7,124 nt of DNA from Caldilineaceae bacterium (GCA_026645635.1 JAPKMV010000168.1:1-7124), one strand, 5' to 3'. Positions 1 through 6,107 are shown, counted from the first letter of the stretch. Notes: a model not told the origin generated them from the sequence alone. Translations and numbers: made by a program.

Positions 1-932
1 GCCACGACCGAGTCCGGGCCGTCGTAGAGCCGGCGACGCAGCTCCAGGCTGCGGTGGTCGAAGATCGGCATCTCCTTGATGTTCCACCATGCAGCATACT
101 TATGCGGATGGTCGCTGAAGAAGAAGAACTGCGCTTCCGTCGCATTGGGGTCGGCCAGCGCCGCTTGAAACCACTCGTGCGTGTCGCCGCAGTGATTGGT
201 GGTGAGGTCGCCCATCAGACGGATGCCGCGGGCGTGGGCGGCGGCGGCCAGGCGCGCCATCGCTGCGTCGCCGCCGAGCAGCGGATCGACTTGGCTGAAG
301 ATCGAAGCGTTGTAGCGGTGGTTCGATTCGGCGGGAAAGAAAGGCGTCAGGTAGATCGTCCCCACGCCCAGCGACGCAATGTGGTCGAGGTGCGCCGTGA
401 TGCCGTCGAGGTCGCCGCCGTAGAACTGGCGCGGCGTGTCCGGCCCTTCGCCGATCACCGGATCGTCCCAGGCCGCGGGCTTTGCCCAGGTGGGCGCCGG
501 GCGGTCAACTGACTTGGCAAAACGGTCGGGGAAGATTTGATACATCGTGCCCGTGGCCCAGTCGGGCGGCGGGTCATAGGTGCTGACCCGGAAGTCGGCG
601 GCGTCTGCCACGTCGTGGCTGTGCAGCCCCGCGCCGTTGAGCCACTGGTAGCCGTAGGCGCCGCCGTCGAGGAGGAAGCGGTAGCTCACCACCGGGTTGA
701 CCACCGGCAGATCGGCGCGCAGCCAGCGGTCGCGGCTGTCCGTGCGGTCAAGCGTTGCGCGCACCAGCTCCGGCTCGCCATCGTTGAGTACGCGCACCCA
801 GGCGCTCGTCACATCACTCGTGTGCGGGACGCGCAGAAAGACGGAGAAGGCGCCGCCAAGTTTTTGGTTCGGTTCGGGTACGTAGGTCGCCGAGCCGTCG
901 TGATGGGGCTGAGACCAGAGCGCTTCTGCCAT
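1..932 (-). CDS. GH13 alpha-glycosidase (maltodextrin glucosidase / neopullulanase-like), N-terminal part, truncated by window edge
   Basis: The first 310 codons are present; the gene continues past base 1. Residues 1-120 form an N-terminal beta-rich domain of the kind that precedes the barrel in neopullulanase, cyclomaltodextrinase and MalZ-type enzymes. The TIM barrel begins at YQIFPDRF (131-138), followed by YGGDLDGI (171-178), the LTPFFP strand (195-200) and conserved region I DLTTNH (242-247), whose Asp, Asn and His line the active site in GH13. The catalytic nucleophile and acid/base regions lie beyond the window, so activity cannot be judged. No signal peptide is seen, so it should hydrolyse imported maltodextrins in the cytoplasm. 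The ATG at 932 is chosen because AGGAGG lies 4 nt upstream. It lies downstream of malEFG and GDPD, after a 241-bp gap from the GDPD stop side that also carries its own candidate promoter and operator. The exact GH13 subfamily (20, 21 or a relative) is uncertain. Confidence 0.9.
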   Translation of the reverse strand, partial: MAEALWSQPHHDGSATYVPEPNQKLGGAFSVFLRVPHTSDVTSAWVRVLNDGEPELVRATLDRTDSRDRWLRADLPVVNPVVSYRFLLDGGAYGYQWLNGAGLHSHDVADAADFRVSTYDPPPDWATGTMYQIFPDRFAKSVDRPAPTWAKPAAWDDPVIGEGPDTPRQFYGGDLDGITAHLDHIASLGVGTIYLTPFFPAESNHRYNASIFSQVDPLLGGDAAMARLAAAAHARGIRLMGDLTTNHCGDTHEWFQAALADPNATEAQFFFFSDHPHKYAAWWNIKEMPIFDHRSLELRRRLYDGPDSVV

Positions 933-936
933 ATTG

Positions 937-942
937 CCTCCT
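937..942 (-). promoter_or_regulatory. Shine-Dalgarno site of the GH13 gene
   Basis: AGGAGG on the minus strand, 4 nt before the ATG at 932. It is a full match to the anti-SD core and fixes the start codon. The spacing is slightly short. It is the strongest ribosome site in the window, in contrast to the GDPD and malF genes. Confidence 0.8.
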
Positions 943-945
943 CAA

Positions 946-959
946 TCGAAACGATTCAA
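946..959 (+). promoter_or_regulatory. Candidate LacI-family operator before the GH13 gene
   Basis: The 14-bp motif TCGAAACGATTCAA has the central CG and flanking A/T arms typical of LacI/GalR/MalR operators. An overlapping perfect inverted repeat, AATCG-aaa-CGATT, spans 944-956. It sits directly upstream of the SD site and would overlap the start point of the candidate promoter at 959-987, a repressing position. The same motif, matching at 11 of 14 positions, occurs before malE at 5859-5872 on the other strand. No regulator gene is in the window, so the binding protein is inferred. Confidence 0.4.
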
Positions 960-987
960 TTCCAGTCACGAATTGAACGAATCTCAA
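959..987 (-). promoter_or_regulatory. Candidate sigma-70 promoter of the GH13 gene
   Basis: On the minus strand, -35 TTGAGA (982-987) and -10 TGGAAT (959-964) are separated by 17 bp. The -35 matches the consensus at 5 of 6 positions and the -10 at 4 of 6. Transcription would begin near 952, inside the putative operator. The -35 lies within the inverted-repeat element at 965-1049. The evidence is motif-level only. Confidence 0.35.
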
Positions 988-1049
988 CGAATTAACACGA
1001 AGCTACGCAGGATTCGTGCTAATTCGTCAAAATTCGTGCCATTTGTGAC
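965..1049. repeat. 85-bp palindrome of two facing arrays of the word ACGAAT
   Basis: The left arm carries ACGAAT at 968, 977 and 987, and ACGAAG at 997. The right arm carries ATTCGT at 1012, 1022 and 1032, and ATTTGT at 1041. All four pairs share one centre at base 1007, so the element is an exact mirror of units spaced 9-10 bp. The inner stem 988-1001/1013-1026 pairs at 13 of 14 positions around an 11-nt loop. The outer units (977-982/1032-1037 and 965-973/1041-1049) pair again after internal loops. It is AT-rich compared with its surroundings and lies between GDPD and the GH13 gene. No U-tract follows, so it is not a canonical terminator. It could be a dispersed intergenic repeat, an mRNA-processing hairpin or a remnant of a small non-autonomous element. 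Confidence 0.75.
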
Positions 1050-1111
1050 CTCAATCGTCGCAGCGGCTGAACAATCCTTCCCCGACTATCGAAAAAAGGG
1101 TGGGACATCTC

Positions 1112-1870
1112 TCATCCGCGCAGAATTTCCAGCATCCGCGCCAGCACCAACCCCGGCTCGTCGGCCAGGACGGCGTCCACCTGGAGCGCCATGTAGTAGC
1201 GCAGCCGGGGCGCCGGCGTGGGGTCGAGGGGCGCAACGATGCTGCCCGTGCGGTGCGCCAGCCAGGCGTAGGCCGGGTTGAGGTAGATCAGCGGCCAGAT
1301 CGGGCCGAGCAACTGCGCGCCGGGGCGCGGGAAGGGATTCTTCACCGTGATCAGCCCCACCGGGATGTCGGGCTGCACGCGGCGCACTGCGGCCACATGG
1401 GCAAACTCGAAGGAAACCAGCGCGGCTCGGCGGAGGACGTTGCCCTGGGTCAGCGTGTCCACCAGCTTGCGGGCGTAGCGTCCCTGGAGAAAGAGCGGGT
1501 CCTTGAGTTCGAGCAGCAGCGGCGTCTGCCCGCCCGTGACGGCGATCAACTCGGCCAGGGTGGGCACAGGCTCATGCACAAGTGTCCCGTCGGGTTTGCG
1601 CGTGCGCAGCGCCCGGATCTGCGCCAGGGTGTGCTCGCGCACAGGGCCGCTGCCTTCGGTCATGCGCTCCAGCGTGGGGTCGTGAAAGAGGATCAACTCG
1701 TCGTCGGCGGTGAAGCGCAGGTCGGTTTCCAGCGCGTCCGCGCCTTGCACCAGCGCCGTGAAGAAAGAGCGCAGCGTATTTTCCGGCTCCAGCGTCGGCG
1801 CGCCCCGGTGTGCAACCACAAAGGGCCGGCCGTAGAGCTTGCGCTCGTCGCGGAAGTTGTCCCAGTCCAT
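1112..1870 (-). CDS. Cytoplasmic glycerophosphodiester phosphodiesterase (GDPD family, UgpQ/GlpQ-like)
   Basis: A 252-residue single-domain GDPD enzyme. The family hydrolyses glycerophosphodiesters to glycerol-3-phosphate and an alcohol using a metal-bound TIM barrel. The signature is intact: HRG at 21-23, PENT at 29-32, the E-x-D pair at E48 and D50, FHD at 62-64, and ELK at 121-123. These supply the expected catalytic histidines and metal ligands. No signal peptide or membrane segment is seen, so it is cytoplasmic like UgpQ rather than exported like GlpQ. The ATG at 1870 is preferred because it precedes the conserved core by the usual short leader. A TTG at 1888 would add six residues but lies inside the repeat hairpin. 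Neither start has a recognisable SD; only 9 nt separate the ATG from the hairpin base at 1880. It lies 114 bp downstream of malG and is bracketed by two palindromic repeats. Confidence 0.9.
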   Translation of the reverse strand: MDWDNFRDERKLYGRPFVVAHRGAPTLEPENTLRSFFTALVQGADALETDLRFTADDELILFHDPTLERMTEGSGPVREHTLAQIRALRTRKPDGTLVHEPVPTLAELIAVTGGQTPLLLELKDPLFLQGRYARKLVDTLTQGNVLRRAALVSFEFAHVAAVRRVQPDIPVGLITVKNPFPRPGAQLLGPIWPLIYLNPAYAWLAHRTGSIVAPLDPTPAPRLRYYMALQVDAVLADEPGLVLARMLEILRG

Positions 1871-1879
1871 GCGCGGTGC

Positions 1880-1982
1880 AATAGTCAACGGTCAATGGTT
1901 AACGGTCAATGGTCAATGAACAGCGGTGCATGTGCGCCTGTCCGATTGACAATTGACCATTAACAATTGACCATTGACCATT
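1880..1982. repeat. 103-bp palindrome of two facing arrays of 7-bp repeats, filling the malG-GDPD gap
   Basis: The arms 1880-1917 and 1945-1982 are 38 bp each and match as inverted repeats at 33 of 38 positions, around a 27-nt spacer (1918-1944). Each arm is a tandem heptamer array. The right arm is five units of the ATTGACC type plus ATT. The left arm is five units of the GGTCAAT type. In both arms the middle unit is the divergent one, carrying TTAA, so the arms mirror each other unit by unit. In the minus-strand RNA, three of the five mismatches become G-U pairs, leaving 36 of 38 positions paired. The element starts 2 bp after the malG stop and ends 9 bp before the GDPD ATG. No U-run follows, so it is not a classical terminator. 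Confidence 0.85.
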
Positions 1983-1984
1983 CC

Positions 1985-2878
1985 CTAGCCCTTCACCGCG
2001 CCCGTGGTCAGACCGCCGACCAGGTAGCGTTGGAAGAACATGAAGATGAGGATCGTCGGCAGCGCAGCGAGCAGCGCGCCGGCGGAGAAGACGCCCCAAC
2101 TCTGGGCGAACTGCTGCGCCACCATCTGATTCAAGCCTACGGCGAGCGTGTACATAAACTTATCCGTCAGCAGCACGCGCGCCAATACAAACTCGGAGTA
2201 GGTGCCGATGAAGGTCAGCAGCGCCACCACGACCAGAATCGGGCGCACCAGCGGCAGCAGCACCACCCAGAAGACCTGCCAGCCCGAGGCGCCGTCCACC
2301 GTGGCCGCCTCGTCCAGGTCCCGTGGGATCGAGTCAAAGTAGCCTTTGGTGAGCCAGGTGTTGGCGCCCAACGTGCCGCCCAGATAGACCAGGAAGAGAC
2401 CGCCGTAGGTGTTCAGCCCGATGGCCGGAATGTAGCGCCCGAACTGCTGGAGGATGAGGAAGATCGCCACCATGTTCAAAAAGTTGGGGAAGACCTGGAT
2501 GAGCAGGATGGCTTGCAGCAGCGGCCGCCGCGAGCGGAAGTTGAAGCGCGAGAACGCATAGGCTGCCAACGTCGTGATCGCCGTCGCCACAATGGTCACA
2601 GTGATCGAGATGAAGAGTGAGTTGACGTACCAGCGCGGGTACGGGTTCACCGGATTATTGAAGAGTGTCTGATAGTTGGCCAGTGTCGGATTCTGTGGAA
2701 TCAGTGGCTGTCCGACCAGGGAGCCAGTCGGGTTGAACGACGCCGAGATGATCCATAGAATCGGGAACAAGGCGAAGATCAACATCACGATTGCCAGCAA
2801 AATACGCAGGACCAAGGCAATGCGTTTGCCACGTTTAACCGAACCGACCGAAGTGGTGAAACGTCCTTTGCTAGACAT
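1985..2878 (-). CDS. malG: Maltose/maltodextrin ABC transporter permease MalG
   Basis: An inner-membrane permease subunit of the maltodextrin importer, 297 residues, close to the length of E. coli MalG. About six membrane segments are seen (roughly 20-47, 84-108, 118-143, 151-172, 206-226 and 264-284). The cytoplasmic EAA loop that docks on the ATPase is at 190-210, with EAATVDGAS and the LLPL turn. The C-terminus [11 protein letters not shown] resembles that of MalG proteins. The start at 2878 overlaps the end of malF by 8 nt (ATGTCTAG), which implies translational coupling. A purine-rich GAGAGGGGG stretch lies a few bases upstream and can serve as SD. It should pair with MalF to form the channel. 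The mal assignment rather than another carbohydrate permease rests on its MalE and MalF partners. Confidence 0.93.
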   Translation of the reverse strand: MSSKGRFTTSVGSVKRGKRIALVLRILLAIVMLIFALFPILWIISASFNPTGSLVGQPLIPQNPTLANYQTLFNNPVNPYPRWYVNSLFISITVTIVATAITTLAAYAFSRFNFRSRRPLLQAILLIQVFPNFLNMVAIFLILQQFGRYIPAIGLNTYGGLFLVYLGGTLGANTWLTKGYFDSIPRDLDEAATVDGASGWQVFWVVLLPLVRPILVVVALLTFIGTYSEFVLARVLLTDKFMYTLAVGLNQMVAQQFAQSWGVFSAGALLAALPTILIFMFFQRYLVGGLTTGAVKG

Positions 2879-4463
2879 TGCGCCCCCTCTCTTCCAACAT
2901 GTTCGTGAAGCGGAACTGGAATTGCGTGATGATGAACAGGATCAGGAAGATCATCATCGTGATGGCCGAAGCGTAGCCATAGTCCTGGGTGCCCTGCGCG
3001 CCAAAGGCAATGTTGTACGTGTAGGTCGCCAGAATGTCGGTGTACCCCACGGGCGTCGGCACATTGGGCATGGGCGGCCCACCCTGATTGTAGAGGTTGA
3101 TCACGACAAAGTTGTTGAAGTTGAAGGCAAAGGAGGCCACCAACAGCGGACCGACTGTCACCAACAGCAAGGGCAGGGTGATGCGCTGGAACTTATGCCA
3201 GGCATTGGCGCCGTCCAGGTCTGCCGCTTCATAGATGTCGTTGGGCAGCGTTTGGAGCGCACCAGTCACCACCACAAACATATACGGGAAGCCCAGCCAG
3301 GTCTGAATCAGCAGGATGCCCACCTTCGCCCACATGGGGTCACTGAACCATGCCGGCACCCATCCCCCGGTGATCGCAGCGATCATTTGCGAGATGACGC
3401 CAAACTGGGGGTTGAGCAGACCCACCCAAACCGGGACGGCGACGAAGGCTGGAATCGTGTAGGGAATTAACAGCAGCGAACGCAGTGGCGCGCGCAGCGG
3501 CATCTCCGGCACGTCGAAGACGATCGCCAGGAACATGCCCAGGACAAAAGTCAACAAGACCGACAACAGGGCAAAGACTACCGTCCAGATAAAGACTTGG
3601 AGAAACGTGCTGCTCAGCGTTGGATCGGTGAACAGCCGCACGTAGTTCTGCAAGCCTGTCACTGCGGCAAAGCCGGGCGTCAGCGTTGCCCCCGATTCCG
3701 ACGTGAAGGTGCCGTTCACGTTGTAGTAGACCTCACCCGTCTGCTGGTTGATCATGGCATCCTGGGCCGGGTCGTAGACGTACAATTGCTCATACTGCGC
3801 CGCCTGACCCAGCGCGGTTTGACTGACCTGAAAGGCTGAGTCCGGTTTCACCCCAAAAGTCAGGCTCGAAAGCGCGCCAAGCGCGCCGAAGAGTTGATTG
3901 GTGGGAATCTGAGTAAAGCCTTCAAGTTCGGCTGGCGGTTCGCCGGTGCGCGCCACTGGCTCCTGGCCGGGCACAACTGTGAACACGTCGGTGGGGTCAT
4001 TCGGATTGACCATCCACAACTTGTATTCGCCGGCCGGGTTTCGGTACGCCGTCCACTGATAGATCGTGGCGTCGGGCGGCAGATAGGTCTGAGACTCGAT
4101 CTGCTCGATGGCCAGTTCTTTGGTGACGAGGTGCCCGGTGCCGTAGTTGGTAAATGAGACGTAGAAGGTGAACAGAATGGGGTAGAGCACCATGATCACC
4201 ATCAAGGCAAGCCCTGGGGCGACATAGCGCAGAGGGTAGAAGCGACCGCTGAGAAAAACGATGTTGACCCAAATTGTCACTAACGCCAACGTTGCTGCCA
4301 ACGGCCAGTAACCATCGAAGACCATCTGATAGACCAGCCAGATGGTGATGCCGTCGATCAGCGCCAGGGCAAGGATACGAAGAATCAGACCAAGGATACT
4401 GGTGGGTGCGGCGCCTGGGGGCGCTTGCGCACCCCCAGGAACCTTCTGCGTTGCAGCAGACAT
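2871..4463 (-). CDS. malF: Maltose/maltodextrin ABC transporter permease MalF
   Basis: An inner-membrane permease, 530 residues, near the length of E. coli MalF (514) and much longer than generic sugar permeases of about 300. Eight hydrophobic segments are seen (about 22-48, 53-72, 80-104, 287-316, 325-350, 378-402, 430-455 and 497-515). Between the third and fourth lies a large extracytoplasmic loop, about 105-285, starting after [10 protein letters not shown], equivalent to the MalF P2 region that contacts the binding protein. The EAA coupling loop is at 411-432 ([10 protein letters not shown] and ITLPLLL). It starts 6 nt after the malE stop with no clear SD, and overlaps malG by 8 nt. Codons 2-17 contain two RNA hairpins, one 11 bp long with a GCAA tetraloop, likely to affect expression relative to malE. 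The first 20 residues are a polar Ala/Pro-rich cytoplasmic tail. Confidence 0.95.
   Translation of the reverse strand: MSAATQKVPGGAQAPPGAAPTSILGLILRILALALIDGITIWLVYQMVFDGYWPLAATLALVTIWVNIVFLSGRFYPLRYVAPGLALMVIMVLYPILFTFYVSFTNYGTGHLVTKELAIEQIESQTYLPPDATIYQWTAYRNPAGEYKLWMVNPNDPTDVFTVVPGQEPVARTGEPPAELEGFTQIPTNQLFGALGALSSLTFGVKPDSAFQVSQTALGQAAQYEQLYVYDPAQDAMINQQTGEVYYNVNGTFTSESGATLTPGFAAVTGLQNYVRLFTDPTLSSTFLQVFIWTVVFALLSVLLTFVLGMFLAIVFDVPEMPLRAPLRSLLLIPYTIPAFVAVPVWVGLLNPQFGVISQMIAAITGGWVPAWFSDPMWAKVGILLIQTWLGFPYMFVVVTGALQTLPNDIYEAADLDGANAWHKFQRITLPLLLVTVGPLLVASFAFNFNNFVVINLYNQGGPPMPNVPTPVGYTDILATYTYNIAFGAQGTQDYGYASAITMMIFLILFIITQFQFRFTNMLEERGRNV
4414..4439 (-). other. GNRA-capped 11-bp hairpin in malF codons 9-17, at the malE/malF boundary
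   Basis: In minus-strand RNA, CCUGGGGG (4439-4432) pairs perfectly with CCCCCAGG (4421-4414). The stem continues through one U-G, one G-C and one C-G pair to a GCAA tetraloop (4428-4425), giving an 11-bp GC-rich stem. A second, smaller hairpin (TCTGC/GCAGA, 5 bp, 4445-4460) sits between it and the malF ATG at 4463. E. coli carries REP hairpins between malE and malF that protect the malE message. A similar role here is inferred from position only. Confidence 0.7.
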
Positions 4464-4469
4464 GAGTCG

Positions 4470-5819
4470 TTATTGACCTGCGATGGCCGTGGAGACCTGC
4501 GACTGGGCCTGGTCGGCGCCTTCCTGCGGCGTCAGTTTGCCCGTTTCGACCAGCGTGATGGCGTCGCCCTGGCCGCCCCACACCGAGTTCATGGCGGGGA
4601 TGTTGGGCATGGGCTGCGCTACCTTGCCAGCCTCGGAGAACGCCTTCAGATCCGGATCTTCGATCTTGTCAGCGACCGGCGTCCATGCCGAGATGCGCGG
4701 GTCCTGGTCGAAGAACGCCTGCATGGTGGCGTCGGTGGCCACGAAGGTCTGGAGGAAGGTCTGCGCCAGCAGTTGGTTCTTGCTGAAGGCGTTGACCATG
4801 AAGCCCTGTACGCCCATGAACGGCGCGCCCGGCTGGGTGCCGGCCGGAATGTTGGTGACGGCATAGGGCACGCCAGCGGCCTTGATGCCGTTGATCGCCC
4901 ACGGGCCGGAGATGATCATTGCGGCATCGCCATTCTGGAATGCAGAGAGCATCAGGTCGCCGGTGATGTTGGCGTTGCGGTCCAGCAGACCGTCGGCGTA
5001 CATGCTGTCCAGCCATGTGAGCGCCGCCACGCTGCCTTCACTGTTCAAGCCCAGGTCTTCAGCGTTGTAGCTGCCATCGGCGTTCTGGCCGAAGATGTAG
5101 CCGCCAAACGCAGTCTGGATCGGGTAGTAGTGGTACGGGTCGCCTACCTGGCGCAGGAAGCCGTACAGTGTGCCGGCAGCCTTGATGTCAGCAGACATGG
5201 TCTTCACTTCGTCGAAGGTGGTCGGCGGGGTCGGCACCAGGTCCGTGTTGTAGATCAGGGCGATGTTTTCGGTGGCCTGCGGCATGCCGTAGACCTTGCC
5301 GTCGGTGTAGGTGAAGGCCTGCACCGCATTCGGGGCAAAGTTGGCGGCGTTCGGGCCAAGCTCGACCGGAGCCAAGAGGCCGCTGGCGTTCAGCTCGCCG
5401 ATCCAGTCGTGCGCGCCCAGGATGATGTCCGGGCCGCTGCCCGTCGGCGCCGCGGTGATGAAGTCACTGCGGATGTCGCCAATGGCCTTCTGCACGACGA
5501 CGAGCTTGACGCCAGTCTGGGCAAAGAAGGCGTCGCCCAGGGTCTCCAGGATCGGGGCGCGCTGTTCGTCGGCCCAGATCGTCAGGCTGACGCCGGTGTC
5601 GGCGGCGGCTTCTTCAGCCGGGGCCTCGGTGGGCGCAGCGGCGGCTTCTTCGGTCGGCGCTTCAGCAGCCGGCGCCTCCGTGGGCGCAGCTTCCGCGGCC
5701 TCTTCCGTGGCCGGCGCGGGCGCGGCGGGCGCCGGGGTAGCAGCCGGCGCGCCGCATGCCGCCAAAACCATGCTGGCGATCACCAGCACAGAAAGCACGA
5801 GCAAAAGTTTGTTGCGCAT
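4470..5819 (-). CDS. malE: Maltose/maltodextrin-binding lipoprotein MalE
   Basis: The extracytoplasmic solute-binding protein of the importer, 449 residues. Residues 1-21 are a lipoprotein signal (MRNK, then a hydrophobic core) ending in the lipobox LAAC with the lipidated Cys at 22. Residues 23-75 are an Ala/Pro/Thr/Glu-rich tether containing a 17-residue duplication. The binding domain starts near SLTIWADE (78-85) and shows family-1 MalE features: GPDIILGAHDWIGEL, the P-x-A-x-E-x-x-A-L-I-Y-N hinge region, and GPWAINGIKAAG. The ATG at 5819 is chosen over an in-frame ATG at 5909 because it gives a proper lipoprotein signal and has AAAAGGAG 9 nt upstream. Anchoring by lipid suits a monoderm or Chloroflexota-type envelope. 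It is the first gene of the malEFG set, preceded by a promoter, a long leader and a candidate LacI-type operator. The exact sugar (maltose, maltodextrin, trehalose) cannot be told from sequence. Confidence 0.95.
   Translation of the reverse strand: MRNKLLLVLSVLVIASMVLAACGAPAATPAPAAPAPATEEAAEAAPTEAPAAEAPTEEAAAAPTEAPAEEAAADTGVSLTIWADEQRAPILETLGDAFFAQTGVKLVVVQKAIGDIRSDFITAAPTGSGPDIILGAHDWIGELNASGLLAPVELGPNAANFAPNAVQAFTYTDGKVYGMPQATENIALIYNTDLVPTPPTTFDEVKTMSADIKAAGTLYGFLRQVGDPYHYYPIQTAFGGYIFGQNADGSYNAEDLGLNSEGSVAALTWLDSMYADGLLDRNANITGDLMLSAFQNGDAAMIISGPWAINGIKAAGVPYAVTNIPAGTQPGAPFMGVQGFMVNAFSKNQLLAQTFLQTFVATDATMQAFFDQDPRISAWTPVADKIEDPDLKAFSEAGKVAQPMPNIPAMNSVWGGQGDAITLVETGKLTPQEGADQAQSQVSTAIAGQ
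5623..5690 (-). repeat. 51-bp (17-codon) imperfect duplication in the MalE tether
   Basis: A 17-bp word, identical except for one base, occurs at 5623-5639 and 5674-5690, a period of 51 bp. It encodes AAPTEAPA at residues 44-51 and again at 61-68. It lies wholly in the disordered linker between the lipid anchor and the sugar-binding domain, and probably changes tether length by in-frame slippage. Confidence 0.7.
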
Positions 5820-5828
5820 ACGAACTAT

Positions 5829-5836
5829 CTCCTTTT
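5829..5836 (-). promoter_or_regulatory. Shine-Dalgarno site of malE
   Basis: AAAAGGAG on the minus strand, 9 nt before the ATG at 5819. It decides the start codon and excludes the longer reading from 5909, whose extra 30 residues are polar and would bury the lipoprotein signal. Confidence 0.8.
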
Positions 5837-5858
5837 GATGCGACTTGTGTAGAAAAAG

Positions 5859-5872
5859 TTGGAACGCTTCGA
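5859..5872 (-). promoter_or_regulatory. Candidate LacI-family operator before malE
   Basis: On the minus strand TCGAAGCGTTCCAA, with a GAAGCGTTC core around a central CG. It matches the motif before the GH13 gene (946-959, plus strand) at 11 of 14 positions. It lies 40 bp upstream of the malE ATG but roughly 170 bp downstream of the best promoter. If real, it would act as a roadblock or serve an unrecognised closer promoter. No consensus -10/-35 pair was found immediately beside it. Confidence 0.35.
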
Positions 5873-5923
5873 CTATTTGTGAAACTCCGGGTGGTCTCGG
5901 AGATCGCACACATCCTTATGGGT

Positions 5924-5976
5924 GAGATATGCACCCGCGACGCTTACGTTTTCGCCGTCGGGGGCGCCAACATCTC
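5924..5976 (-). other. Stable 53-nt hairpin in the malE leader
   Basis: In minus-strand RNA the arms 5967-5956 and 5942-5931 pair at 11 of 12 positions (one G-U, one C-C mismatch) around a 13-nt loop. Outside an internal loop, GAGAU (5976-5972) pairs with AUCUC (5928-5924). The stem is GC-rich. No U-tract follows, so it is not an intrinsic terminator by itself. A second AUCUC at 5903-5899 offers an alternative partner for GAGAU. Confidence 0.6.
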
Positions 5977-6012
5977 TCGGCTCGCTGAACCTCTGCTGCA
6001 AATCGACAGCAC

Positions 6013-6041
6013 ATTATGTATAAAGTCTGCGTAATTCTGAA
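6013..6041 (-). promoter_or_regulatory. Possible secondary promoter before malE
   Basis: On the minus strand, -35 TTCAGA (6036-6041), 17-bp spacing and -10 CATAAT (6013-6018). The -10 matches at 5 of 6 positions and the -35 at 4 of 6. It is weaker than the promoter just upstream, but lies in the same AT-rich pocket and points the same way. Confidence 0.3.
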
Positions 6042-6049
6042 TTGGCAAC

Positions 6050-6078
6050 ATTATACAACCCTATTTTCCCCTGTGCAA
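6050..6078 (-). promoter_or_regulatory. Strong sigma-70 promoter for malEFG
   Basis: On the minus strand, -35 TTGCAC (6073-6078) and -10 TATAAT (6050-6055) are separated by exactly 17 bp. The -10 is a perfect consensus. It lies in the gap between the tricorn-type protease stop and malE, about 30 bp after that stop, and reads toward malE. It is the best promoter in the window. Confidence 0.7.
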
Positions 6079-6107
6079 CTATGAAACTTACAACGAAAGT
6101 TGGCGGT

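Larger units (their letters stand above)
5820..6043 (-). other. Long untranslated leader of malE
   Basis: If transcription starts about 7 nt after the TATAAT at 6050-6055, the malE mRNA begins near 6043 and has about 224 nt before the ATG. No supported gene lies here on either strand. The leader holds a strong hairpin (5924-5976), a duplicated GTGC-(A)-ATCTC word (minus strand, 5899-5908 and 5924-5934), the operator candidate and the SD. It matches no riboswitch class I can recognise. Confidence 0.5.

Noticed and set aside
1091..1110. T-run on the minus strand (six T) just after the GDPD stop, as an intrinsic terminator
   Set aside because: No convincing GC-rich stem immediately precedes the run; only 3-4 bp pairings could be drawn.
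1871..1888. TTG at 1888 as the start of the GDPD gene
   Set aside because: It lies inside the heptamer palindrome and has no SD. It adds six residues not needed for the GDPD core. It cannot be fully excluded, since the ATG at 1870 also lacks an SD.
965..1982. CRISPR array or transposon interpretation of the two repeat regions
   Set aside because: The units are 6-7 bp with no spacers, arranged as mirrored pairs, and there are no cas genes or transposase. The two palindromes are unrelated in sequence, so they are not terminal repeats of one element.
1985..5819. Assignment of the transporter to glycerol-3-phosphate uptake (UgpB/A/E) because of the adjacent GDPD
   Set aside because: The 530-residue permease with a large extracytoplasmic loop, the MalG-type C-terminus and the GPDIILGAHDWIGEL stretch of the binding protein all point to the maltose family; Ugp permeases are about 290 residues.
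4425..5852. Long plus-strand open frame opposite malE, and similar ones opposite GDPD (1100-1963), malG (1967-2620) and the tricorn gene (6042-6875)
   Set aside because: They mirror strongly coding minus-strand genes. Their translations are Arg/His/Gly/Val-rich with no recognisable domain, as expected from antisense reading of GC-rich codons.
5820..5909. In-frame ATG at 5909 that would extend MalE by 30 residues
   Set aside because: The extension is polar and would displace the lipoprotein signal from the N-terminus. The ATG at 5819 has a good SD and starts a textbook signal peptide with a LAAC lipobox.
6084..6100. Small inverted repeat AACTT/AAGTT after the tricorn-type protease stop, as a terminator
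   Set aside because: Only a 5-bp AT-rich stem with a 7-nt loop and no U-tract; too weak to call.
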